Below are positions 1-10,771 of a stretch of DNA of 64,000 nucleotides, piece by piece (position 1 is the stretch's first letter; the number at the start of each line of letters is the position of its first letter). Made by a program: the position numbers and the translations under genes. The notes under the pieces were generated by a model. The model was not told where the DNA came from. It made no database searches and worked only from the letters and a program-made list of their open reading frames with translations. The stretch is from Cyclina sinensis (taxonomy: Eukaryota > Mollusca > Bivalvia > Venerida > Veneridae): positions 3,236,197-3,300,196 of the forward strand of contig JAAONU010000009.1 in assembly GCA_012932295.1 (NCBI GenBank). Reading direction: 5' to 3'.

Positions 1-207
1 CGTGTCTTGGTCGTGTTTTTAAGGCAATATTGAGGCGTGTTTAAGAAAATCTTACTTTACGCATGTAGAAATGTCGTTGTGGAAAAAATAGTATGTCTTC
101 ATAGATGGTTTAAAGCTAGGTATTTTCATGTCCTTTTTTTATCTCCGACACTTAAGAAGATCGGATTGATTGCTGTACGTAATTAACAAAAAATACAGTA
201 AACGTCA

Positions 208-1180
208 TTTTATGCCCCCGGGGGAGGGCATATTGTTTTTGGACGGGCTGTTTGTTTGTCTGTTTGCTGTCAAAAAACTTTAACCTTGACAATAACACGG
301 AAATCCTTCCATCTACAGCCTCAAAACTTCACAGGTGCATCCACCATTATCAGGTCTACCCGCAAGCCCACTTAGAGGTCAGGGGGTCAAATGTCAAGAT
401 CACTTTGACAACAAATAGCAAATATTTACTGAAATAAACATATTTCCATCCAAAGTATTATTACTTCACATGTATATACACCTCGATGCGCTCTATCCGC
501 ACTTAGAAGTCCTAGGGTCAAAGGTCAAGGTCATCATACAGCAAATATTAACATTGGTCATAAAATGAAAGTGCTTCCATCCAAAGCTTTCTAACTTAAC
601 ATGTATATTAACCTTGATGCACTCTATCCGCTAGACCCAATAAGAGGTCCCAGGGTCAAAGATCAATGTCATCATATAACAAATATTTACCTTGGCAATA
701 AAACGATTTTTTTTCTTAAAGCTCTCTACCAGCAAGACCCACTTAGAGGTCACGGGTCGAAGACCAAGGTCACCGTGATCCAAAATAGCAAATATTTAAG
801 ACCCATTAATAAAGACCCCTTATGCTATTGTTTTTATTTTTCAGAAGCTCTAAATCTATTATTAACAAAAAATAACTACAAGTTTGTTCTTTCTTCAGAG
901 AAAGAATTGTTTTTATGTCTGAAGCCTACTGTGCTTTTAACCTTGGCCATAAAATGAAAGTGTTTCCATGCAAAGCTTTCTAAATTCACATGTGTTTTTA
1001 AATTATTGACCTCTATTCAACAGACCCACTAAGAGATCAAAGGTCAATGTCACCACGACCAAAATAGCAAATATTAACACTGGCCACAATGTGAACATGC
1101 TTCCATTCATACCTCTGGAAGGAGGGCATGACCCACTTTGAGGTCATGGGGTTAAAGGTCAACGTCCCCGGGGGCGTGCA
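208..1180. repeat. Hairpin-headed AGGTCA tandem array
   Basis: The block opens with a self-complementary GCCCCCGGGGGAGGGC head (about 214-230) followed by a GTTTGTTTGTC stretch. It then holds about five degenerate units of roughly 133-139 bp, with unit starts near 305, 442, 574, 707, 962 and 1101. Each unit has a CTTCCATCCAAAGC-type start, an AGGTCAnnGGTCAAAGGTCAAGGTCA core and an AGCAAATATT tail. The unit near 707-962 is disrupted. The block closes with CCCCGGGGGCGTGCAT. The same architecture recurs at 26941 and 40938. Small open frames at 252-437 and 601-957 are by-products of the repeat. Confidence 0.75.
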
Positions 1181-2039
1181 TTGCGTTCATTTGAACGTAG
1201 CGCTCGTTCTATAGTGAACGCTTTGGTTATTTTGATTTGTTGTTTTTCGCATAATTTCTAAAGTGGTTTTATAAGCTGAAATTTACTGCAGAATTGTAAA
1301 GTTGTATATATCTAGATTGACAATGAATTTCACCAGTTTGAGCGCGTCATACTTGTTAAAAAAAAAATTGTATTCGGTTTACCTAATTATGCGATAAGTG
1401 ACATGACATTTGTTCATGTCCTAATGTCCGGCAGCGGCCGACCAAATACGCTGCTGAAGGGCCAGAGAATTGAAAACTGAGGTATCTTTCTGATTTAACT
1501 GATGTTTTAACTTAATATCATTCCTTTGTGATTTTTTTGAAGTCCACCTAATATTTATAAATGTGTTTCAAACTCATTTTTCATAATCTGTGAAAGAAAA
1601 TGAGTACTGATAAAAATTGTGATATTATCATTCATCATGTACATTTTGTGTAAGCTGACACAGTCGATATGCAATCTCTAGAAGAACTTGTGGCATTGAG
1701 CTAAGAACACTCGCTGTGTCCTTGTTGTAGATGCAAATGCCACTCTTCGTCTTCATTTTGAGAAAATTTATAGTCAGCTTAAGTAGTATACGGTAAAAAC
1801 CATTGCTCTCACCATTTTTTCATAGAACACACAATTGCTTCATAAGAAGAACTTGTTATAATGTACAAGCTAATAAATAACAGTTGTGCATAGACTAAGA
1901 ATTTAATGTAAGTGTTTCGAAATCTGCAGAGGGATTTGTCAAAATGAAAACCTAGAGATGTGTCCATAGGACACTGATGCCATAACATTCTGCTGTTTTG
2001 TCACAAAAATATCCTGTAAAATTACAGGTGCGTATTAAC
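1181..2039. other. Unassigned AT-rich DNA
   Basis: I see no coding signature, repeat array or RNA gene here. The sequence is AT-rich with a short GC island near 1430-1460. Confidence 0.5.
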
Positions 2040-2735
2040 ATTGTCCTTAACATTAAGGAGTCTAAAAATACTATTTTGCTTAATCAGAGAGCCCACCTCT
2101 GTCGGTATCCATTTAATTTGCGTTAATCTTCCAGGCGCGTAAGTTTACATGGTGACAACTATTCTTAGAAAGTTTCATGGATGTGACAATTATACGTTTG
2201 GAATTGTACGCGACACAACTCTAAAAATGTTAATGTTTGCTTAATCAGAGGGCATAACTCTGCCGATTTCCAATGAATGCAAGTCAAAATACCAGGTGTG
2301 TAATTTCACATATTAACAACTATTCTAAGAAAGTGTCATGGCTCTAGAGATTTTAGGTTTGGAGTAACATGCGATACAAGTCTGAAAATGCTATTTTAGC
2401 TTTTTGAGGGCCCATAAAAATTCCAGTTCTTGTTTAATCAGGGGGCATAAATCTGCTAATCTGCTAATTTGCTATAGAAACCCAGGTGTATAAGTTCACA
2501 TGTTGTCAACTATTCTTAGAAGGATCCATGGCTCTAGTAGTTATTTGTTTGGAGTTACATGCGATACAAGTCTAAAAATGCTATTTTTGCCTAATAAGAA
2601 GGGAATAAGTCTGCCAATCTCCAATTAGTGTCAAACTAAACCGGTGAATAAGTTCTCATGCCGACAACCATTCTTAGAAAGTTTCATGGCTCTAGCAGTT
2701 ATACGTTTGGAGTTACACCCGACGCATCATAAATG
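2040..2735. repeat. About 160-bp degenerate tandem repeat, four units
   Basis: Four units share GCTTAATCAGAGGGCATAA, then CTCTGCC, CCAGGTGTGTAA, TATTCTTAGAAAGTTTCATG, and GTTTGGAGTTACATGCGA. The AGAAAGTTTCATG marker occurs near 2167, 2328, 2517 and 2676. Spacing is therefore about 160 bp, with one 189-bp step that contains an inserted GGGCCCATAAAAATTCC stretch. No coding frame spans the block. Confidence 0.7.
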
Positions 2736-5214
2736 TTTGGGGAAATCGCGCTTGGTGATATATATCCGGTATTTTTATGTTGTTGTTGTTTTGTTGTTCT
2801 TGTTTTTCATTTTTATTTTTTTTTTGGCATTTAACAAAATATACGAACGATCATTAAATCTCTGATAACTGATGTAGTCGATATTGTTTTAGAATCATAT
2901 TGGTCTCATTCACTGAAGGGTCACTCAAGTAAGTTGAGACAACATGGCTCGTTATTTCGTTTGGCTGCTTATGAAACAAGAAACCGGTTGACCCGGGTTA
3001 TGCTCCCCGAAGTTCTCTCATTCACAGAATTTAGAACTTAGCAAAGAGAGCAACGAACTGTTGTTTATTGTGCTGAAAGTAATCCGAATGGAATTGAATT
3101 TAATAACTAGTACAGAAATGGATGGCACGACTCTTTAGGCAAAATTTATGAGTATTATTTAAAGTAGTTCATATACTGACATATTGAATCATAAATACAC
3201 ATTTGTTATTGCCTTCAAATATACTGTATGCTAAAAATGTATGTACATAAATAAATGTGAAAAGCAAGTAAACCTTAATGGACATTTGTCATAGAGAGTG
3301 GACAGAGATATGCATGGTAGAAAGCAATGATCATTTTAAAGGGGTTTTCTCAGCAGTATAAAGTTAAACGTTTCACGTTTCCTTAATGTTTATGACAGGG
3401 TAAATATAATATATCAAAAAATATAATCATAATATAATAATAATAAGAAGAAGAAAATAACGATTTTTTTCGATTTCGTTTACCTTGGGTGTGTCTACTT
3501 TTCTACGCTTACTGGCGTATGTAAGTGCGTGTTTTGTGTTTTGTTTTGTGGTAGGTGCGTGCTTGGGGTGCTGCACCTCCCTTAGAACATAACTTACGGA
3601 ACAATAAGCTCTAGCCGTGACCGTAATTGAATTAAATCACGTGCATCCGAGTAGATGCGTTAAATTAGACGGCTAAAACTCTGTAGCAAGGGTATGATCT
3701 AAGCCAAATAAAAACCAACAGAAATCTATTTCTTTTCGATAAATGTACACCGTTTATATTGGGAACGTTAATCGAATTCACAATATTTACGAATGTCTCT
3801 GGTGTTTCGCCAGTCTTTTCGAAGAATGAATACCTATGTCCTGAAAACATTAAGAAGACATCTCACACACAGTAGTCCACATTATCATCTAAATCAGCCG
3901 GTTTCTGGTGTCAAGAAGAAGATCAGGTGGTAGCAAACACGTGGTAAGAACTGCATTTACAAGAAGGCGAATGTACAATCTCCCATCAGGTGGAGGCTTG
4001 GCTATATAGGAAACCAAATCTAGAAAAATTTTCTACGGGACAAAATCATACTTAGATGAAATAGTTTAAACATTATTACTTAAGATGATGTTTAAGTTTA
4101 ATGATTTGTCTGGAAATGTAGGACGAGTGGACGGAGGGACGGACAGACAAAACGGGCAGTTATGCTTAATATGAAACGAAAGTGTAAATGAGACCAACGT
4201 AAGTGTATTAATAGTCATCAGAAATGATAAGACAAATGTGTTCACATTTCATATAACTATTAAAATTATTAGTGCTGTATATCCCTAGGTCACCTGTGAC
4301 AGAAAAGCGAAAAGTATGAATTCTAAAATTTCGGACTGCAAACTGATCAGGGCTGAATCTTATCAGTTATGAAGTTAGTCTTCCACAGATAGATCATACA
4401 TGTATAAAATTGTTTGTAACAAGTGCGCATTTTTGACGTTAGATGATTGCATTACATTAAATGTCAAAATGGAAAAAAAACATTTAAGGCTGCAAAACGT
4501 TAATTTCATTTAATTTCGTGTACGATGCATTTAAGAGTTAAAGTATACACGTTTTCAGCATGAATATACTATACTGATAAGTCAAAAGAATATTGGATTT
4601 TTATCATTTGGTGGGTACGCCTCTTTTTAATAGTTTTATCTAGTATGGAGGAATAGAATGGAATTGCCAAAAGCAAGTAACAAAATGTCCCTTCCGCAGA
4701 CGTGCAAGCAAATCCAGACCCACCTGCAAATGTGGGTCAGGTTAACAGAAATGCTGTTGTCGGACAAGCAAATCCTCGAGCTGTGCGCCAAGGTCATGAC
4801 GCCAGAGAAAGGATATCAGCAGCTTTATCTTCCTCTTCATCAGTCAATGAAGCACCCAAGCGCCAGAGGCAATGACGTCAGAAAAAAGACCCCTGGCACA
4901 TAATGTTCGGGAAACTGAGCAGCTTATATAACATTATGCTATATTTATGAGGCAGAAAATGCCTAAAATTTTAAGGGAACTAGGCATAAGTGGTTCTTCA
5001 GATACTCAGTAATTACTGATGATCTTAATTAAAAGATCGCAAAACATGCTTTGCTTGGCCTATCTTTTTCTTAATAAAGTTAGATAATTTTGATACAGTC
5101 CCTGGTTTTTACCTATGTATTGTGTGAATTCTGTTATCGCTTCCTGTTTTCCGCTCTTCGTGACAAATGTGTAATGAATAGGCAAAAATGATATTATATA
5201 TGTTTTTTTTTTTT
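2736..5214. other. Unassigned DNA, no supported gene
   Basis: The stretch is AT-rich. An 81-codon open frame at 4658-4903 has no recognisable domain. Another frame of the same segment reads as a hydrophilic peptide that includes ANVGQVNRNAVVGQANPRAV, so it may be a small relic of a mobile-element ORF. I cannot name the family. A TAATAATAAGAAGAAG microsatellite lies near 3435. Confidence 0.4.
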
Positions 5215-5660
5215 TTAGTCCGGACAAAAAAAAAGTATCAAAATTTACTAACAGCTATAACTCCAAAATTATGCAAAATTATGAGATACGGTTCTTATGC
5301 ACTACACTTTTCTTAAATGAGATCGATCCACTTAAGTTTATGTACCTTTTAAGTCTTTGAGATATGTGCTCGACAAAAAAAATGTCTAAAAATTAAATAA
5401 AAGCAATTACTTAAAAAATACACGAAGAGGGTTGAGATTTTTATGCACTTCACTTCTCCACAATGAGATCTATGAAGTGTTATCTTTATATCTCTTATAA
5501 TTGTTTAGTTATGCTCCTGACAAAATTTAGGCATGAAAATAAAAAAAGGGCAATAAGTCCAAAACATTAAGTGCAGAGTGACGGTTCATGTGCATTGCAC
5601 TTGTATTTCATAAGATCTTTCAACCAATGAAGTTTCAAGTTGATTAATCAAGGGATAGAA
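5215..5660. repeat. About 147-bp degenerate tandem repeat, three units
   Basis: Three units start near 5255, 5402 and 5550. Each runs from ATAACTCCAAAA through a TTATGCACTTCACTT block and an AATGAGATC block to a GACAAAAATT end. A related plan recurs at 49150-49640. Confidence 0.6.
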
Positions 5661-5709
5661 GAAATGATTATACCGTGTAACTTTGTGAAATTGATGGGTT
5701 ATCTTTTTC

Positions 5710-7620
5710 TAAAGTTAGAACACAAATGTATCTTTTTGAACTTTATATTATACTTAAAACATAGTTTTGATCTAAATATGGGAAGTATGCATTAACTTTT
5801 TATGGTTGTAGACGCTATACTTGCATTTAAAAAGAGGGACAAAAAGTATTTTCGAAAACTTGTAATTGTTTCCGTTTGAAATAATATTTAAAAAAAAAAG
5901 TTTACAATGACATTGAACAACAAATCCGTTTCCGATCTATATTTAGAGACCGTCTGGGCCTAGTCTCCTAAAACTTGATCGACTTGGCATTTCTTATAGA
6001 TGATTCCTGTCCTTTTTGTGACATTTTCTCAAAGCTCAAGCCAAAGTGACATTGAACTTCAAAACTGTTTTCTATCTATATCTGGAAGAAGCTTAAATCT
6101 ACGCTCCTCAACGTTTGAAGTTTGGCTGGTGATGACAAGTAAAAAACCTCTATTCTTTTAACGATCATTAAGTTTGAGGTGTTGTTGAACAGCGAACACC
6201 TTTTTTCTGATCAATGTCTGGATTTAGAACACAAATGTATTTTTAATCTATATTGTACTTAAAAGCATTGTTTTTTATGTAAATATAGAAAGTAATCAAT
6301 CTTTCCGTTTTCAATATATTGGTTTTTACTAGTATTCTTGACTTTTTATGAACATATCTTCAAATCTATTGTTTGGATCAATTGGTCTTAGTAAAATTTA
6401 ATATAACAAAAAGGTGGCAAGATGCCAATGACGTCAAAATTGTTCATATTTCACCAGTTACCGGCAAAAGAGAATGGCGGGGAGAACAGCCAAAATATCC
6501 ATCACAAGAAACGTAGCACGTGGTGAATTTTCTTAATACATGTCCAAAAATACATGCTATGAAATGCATACGTGCAAACATAACAAACGCCTTTCTATTA
6601 ATATTCTAAATGTAAAACTGCAAAAATGAAATGCGACTTGCTTTAGGTATCAACACTGGTAGATTATTAAAAAAAATGTCGAAAATTTCTGTTGAACGTC
6701 TTTCAAATATTTAATCTTTTCTCTTCATCTGTCGAATTAATTCTTTCAGAAAATGCGTTTAAAAGAGGGGAAGTATTAATTTAAATCATTATAATATGTA
6801 TTAACATAAATGTTAAATAAATATGTAAATAAATGAATAAATTACTATTAAATTAGTCTTAATAATCCTAACCTTGTCAATCTGATTTAACCGCTTTGCT
6901 TAAGACTTTCCTAATAAGACATTCCCTATTCCGATCAGTCATGCGATGGATACCTGGAATGTCTGACGTGATTTATGACATATAAGGCGTTTACTCTATT
7001 TTATGGCTTTAGTTAATTCAAAAGTGAAGATAATGTCTTATTAACCGTCGTCAAACATGTAAGTACACGCCCACGATGAATTTGTTGACTAAATTTTAAT
7101 GTTTTTAGCTTAAATTGCCGATTCAAAAGCTGTCAAAATACATTTTACTCATAAGGACGCTATTCTTGTGTTTTAAAAACAGGAACAAATTTTTTTGGGG
7201 AACCAGAATTTTTCGGTTTGAAATAAGATTTCAAAAAGAGCTTACAATGACTGAACAACAAAACCGTTTCCGATCAATATTTAGAGACTGTCTCGGCCTA
7301 AGCTCCTTAAACTTAATAGACTGGACATGCACATCAGATGATTCCTGTCCTTTCGGGGTCACTATATCAAAGCTCTAGCCAAAATGACATTGAACTTCAA
7401 AACTGTTTTATATCGATATCTGGAGAAAGCTTAAGTCTACGATCCACAAAGTTTGAAGTTTGGCTGGTGATGACAAGTAAAAAGGCTTCTGTTCTTTTAA
7501 AGATCATTAAGTTTGAGGTGTTATTTAACAGCAAAAACCTTTTTATGATCAATGTTTTGAGAACACTTAGGCCTAGAACATTCAAACTTAATAGGTCACT
7601 TGGTCAAGACCAATAGATGA
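5710..7620. repeat. Repeated block with diverged direct copies
   Basis: The segment 5803-6235 is matched by 7148-7580 at an offset of about 1345 bp. Shared landmarks include GACGCTAT.CTTG, GACATTGAACTTCAAAACTG, TTTGAAGTTTGGCTGGTGAT and TGATCAATGT. A further partial copy links 5710-5800 to 6225-6310 (AGAACACAAATGTAT, then TACTTAAAA). The block seems to be built from about 515-bp units, with unrelated sequence between the second and third. The open frames inside (7115-7378, 7338-7616) are not preserved between copies, so I do not call them genes. Confidence 0.65.
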
Positions 7621-8793
7621 CCCTTATCTTTTCGGGTCACACATATATTGGACAACAAAACCGTTTCCTATCATTTTCTAGACAACCCTTCCCAGCAGGC
7701 AAAATTTATGGAGCCCAGAAGTGAACCTACTTAAAAAGTCATTGGTTACATGCAAATCTGTTATATCTACTGCCCAGTAGTGTTCAACTCACTGCCACCA
7801 TTTATTCACATAAGGGGTCTATTCTTATATATAGGCCATTCGCGATGCTTCGAATATGCGGACCATGAAGAATTTTCGTAATGATATCGCATTTTTCGTA
7901 GAATCGCATTTTTTATTCATACGTGTTGTTGATACTATCGTAAACCGTCAATGTTGTTATATATTGTTATTGCGATTTGTCGGAGTGAATAAAGACTTAA
8001 ATGATAAAGATGAACGGAAAATTTGATGTCATTTTCATTGCATAGTTACATGTTATCAATCAATACAACATAAATGCATAAATAAAACAATATACAAATG
8101 TACATTGACTTAATGTCATAGAAATGTAGCACTGATCAGACATGCATGCACTTATGATACACATTGAATGAGTATACAACCGTTGCACTTAAGTTTACAC
8201 AGTTTTAAGCCATAGTTGTTTCTGTATCGCACATTTTAAGCGATACAGATTGTCCAGATTTTATTCCGTTTGAAGCTTTTGACATGTTATCCCTCAAAAA
8301 GTTTTGTGTAACAAACAAACCCACTTGTTGTTTGCAGCATATCGTGCCACTGTTGCTTGGGGCGATAATTGCCTAATGACAGTAAACACAATGCGATCTG
8401 CGCGAGCAACAATTATCTCTCAATTGATTACATGCTGGGACCGTGATAACTGTTCGCTCAATTTCATTTTTCGTTTAATCGCATTTCGTTAAATCGCATT
8501 TTATCTTAATTGAATAAACAAGAAAAAATGACGGGATCGATCTCTTCTTACGTAGTACACATATATTTCGTAATACTGCTTTTCGTAGCGGCGCGATTGG
8601 ACTGTATAAATAAAAACAACCCGCGATGGGGCTTATTTAGGCGACAACTCCAAAATTTAAAACGTTTTCTCACTCAGTCTGAGTTAAGTGGGAACATCTC
8701 TACTCCATCAGTAATCAGCCCCATGCAAGCTTTGTAATTATTCCATGAAGGATCATCTTTAAAACTAAAAATTAAAAGTTTTTTTACAAAAAA
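7621..8793. other. Unassigned DNA with recurrent AATCGCATTT motif
   Basis: No gene is supported. The motif TCGCATTTTTCGTAGAATCGCA near 7887 is echoed by TTTCGTTTAATCGCATTTCG near 8468, about 580 bp away. These may be the two flanks of a decayed repeat. The intervening sequence has only short open frames. Confidence 0.35.
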
Positions 8794-8946
8794 GAAAATA
8801 TGGGCTTTTCTGTAGAAAATGTTCTGTATGTTTTAGTGTGTAATGGCTGTAATGAATTGTATATAGGACTAATAGCAGATAAATTAAGAAACAGAAAGAC
8901 AGTCCATGAACAGCAAATAGGAAACCCGTCAACAAGACATTTCCAC
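8794..8946 (+). pseudogene. Penelope-like GIY-YIG endonuclease fragment
   Basis: One frame reads through from 8794 to a TGA at 8947-8949. It contains VLYVLVCNGCNELYIG followed by DKLRNRKTVH and QQIGNPSTRHF. This fits the GIY-YIG nuclease that follows the reverse transcriptase in Penelope-like elements: a (G)IY-like strand (VLY here), a CxxC pair, the YIG strand and a conserved KLRNR..VH helix. The usual catalytic R/H region is present. The fragment lacks the RT upstream and stops early, so it is a relic. A separate RT-containing Penelope relic lies at 46632-48960. The two are probably independent insertions. Confidence 0.7.
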
Positions 8947-9165
8947 TGAGCACGCATTTTCCATTTTTAAAAATCCATAATAGTAATGTTTAAGCAACGT
9001 CATCTACAGTATTTGATGACTTCATCATTATTGACGTTGTGTACACATGTATACAAAAGTTTCTAAGGGTTTTCATATTTTCTTTTATTGCCTTGATGAT
9101 AAAAATATGGTAAGCAATTACATATTCTTAAACCCATTTGATGCTTTTATTTTTTCATATATATC

Positions 9166-9620
9166 AAACAAAGTTTAAAATAACAAAAATACGGGATAAT
9201 AAATGTAGATAAAAGATATTTCTGACATTTGACCTTGAGTTGTGACCTTGACAATGAGTGCAGTAGTTTCGGTTGTCTGAATTTGCCTTGTTTTTGTGAT
9301 GTAAATCATAACAAATACTTAGGATTTTAATGAATTGTGAAGTATAACAAAATCTGTGACCTTTTATCTCAATATGTGACCTGCTCCTAAGTGTGACATA
9401 TCTGATCTTTTTTCCTTCTAAATTGTCATACAATACAAACATTTATACCGAATAGTTATAAAATTCAGTGACAAATACCCAAGATATTTATGAAATATGG
9501 TAAAACTGTCCAATTCATTATCTTAAGCTGTGACCGTGACATCCCATACTGTTTCTGTTAACTTGTCTTCTAATAAAAACATTCGTGCCTACTTAGAAAT
9601 TTAAAATCCACCCAAAATAC
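9166..9620 (-). repeat. AGGTCA-type array, reverse orientation
   Basis: About three degenerate units carry TGACCTTGAGTTGTGACCTTGAC, TGTGACCTTTTATCTC and TGTGACCGTGACATC, the complement of the AGGTCA core of the other arrays. They alternate with ATACAAACATTTAT..CGAATAG-like segments. The minus-strand frame 9164-9442 lies wholly in the repeat and is not a gene. Confidence 0.5.
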
Positions 9621-10080
9621 TCAAGTACTTTTAAAGAATGCTACCTAATTCTGTTTTTTTCAGGTTTCATGCAAAATATAACAGTTTTGATATAAAATTA
9701 TGCAGTAATGTATAAAAATGATTGTACAAAGACTGCCAAACAATACATACTTATATCATGAAGTTAATGTATAAAAAAAATAATATTGACTTGGCCATTC
9801 TAAAATAAAATGAAAATGAGCAATAATTCTTTGACTAGACCGTGGAATTTAATGACAAAAAGTAAAACAATATCGATTTGGTATGTGAATGAATAAAACG
9901 CTAAAAAGTATACGAAATACAACGACTAGGCATTAACATACATAGTAGCCGAGCATAGGTAAGTAAAAGTTTACTAAATTATCTAATTTGGTAAAAATAA
10001 AACTGACTTTATACAATGAAGTGAATGCAAAATAATACCGACTAGGTATTGTAAAAGAACAACCAAAATATACATGAATA

Positions 10081-10769
10081 CAGTAGAACTCGTCCAAACT
10101 GGACCCCCTCTAAACTGGACCCGCTCTAAATCTGCTAAATCGGCCGATCCCAGTTTTCTCTCAATATATGTTATCCCTTCAAACCCCTGCATTCCGGATA
10201 CTTGATACTGCCAAAAATGAAACGTAAAACTACCCCTCACCACCGGTAATGACTTTTTATGGCTAAAATTAGTCATGCATTCCCGATTTTCAAAGATGCC
10301 AAAATCAATTCCTGTGTCAAAATAATAAATATGGATGGCTTTGAATGCTTCAACGTTTGGAGGCATTCATGGGTTTAAATATCATCACTGAAAATTGTTT
10401 GTTAGCAACTTCCTACAGATGGTAAACATAAGCTGACAAATTCCATTAGCCAATAATTAAACAAATATTTGTACAATATACTTTTTTTGTTTTGCTTCGC
10501 TTTAAAACAACCGTTTAATGTTCATTTACTTTTACCAATACCAATTAACTGTACTGTTATTGAAAGCAGCATAAAACACAAAAAAATGAACCATAACATT
10601 GGTGCAGCTGTCATCACAAAATGCAGTTATGCAAAAAAAGACAACAACCCCCGTGCAGGTATGTGTAGGTATCTGTTTCTTAATAAAGAAAACCCCTCAA
10701 AACCGGATACCACTCCAAACTGGACAAAAGGCCTGGTCCCAAGCTCCTCCGCTCTGAGGGTTTCTACTG
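10081..10769. mobile_element. 689-bp MITE, pogo/Tc1-mariner-type ends, TA duplication
   Basis: The left end is CAGTAGAACTCGTCCAAACT and the right end reads, on the other strand, CAGTAGAAACCCTC. Both ends are bordered by TA (10079-10080 and 10770-10771), the target duplication expected of Tc1/mariner/pogo transposons. Inside both ends are repeated AAACTGGACC / AAAACCGGATACC steps in inverted orientation. No transposase frame is present. The open frames over it (9983-10366 minus, 10469-10828 plus) start or end at arbitrary points relative to the element, so I reject them as genes. It would depend on a transposase made elsewhere. Confidence 0.75.
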
Positions 10770-10771
10770 TA

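Noticed and set aside
4658..4903. 81-codon frame as a small gene
   Set aside because: No domain, no splice sites, and another frame of the same stretch looks more protein-like; left as unassigned.
9983..10366. 127-codon minus-strand frame
   Set aside because: It crosses the left end of the MITE and covers its terminal repeats.
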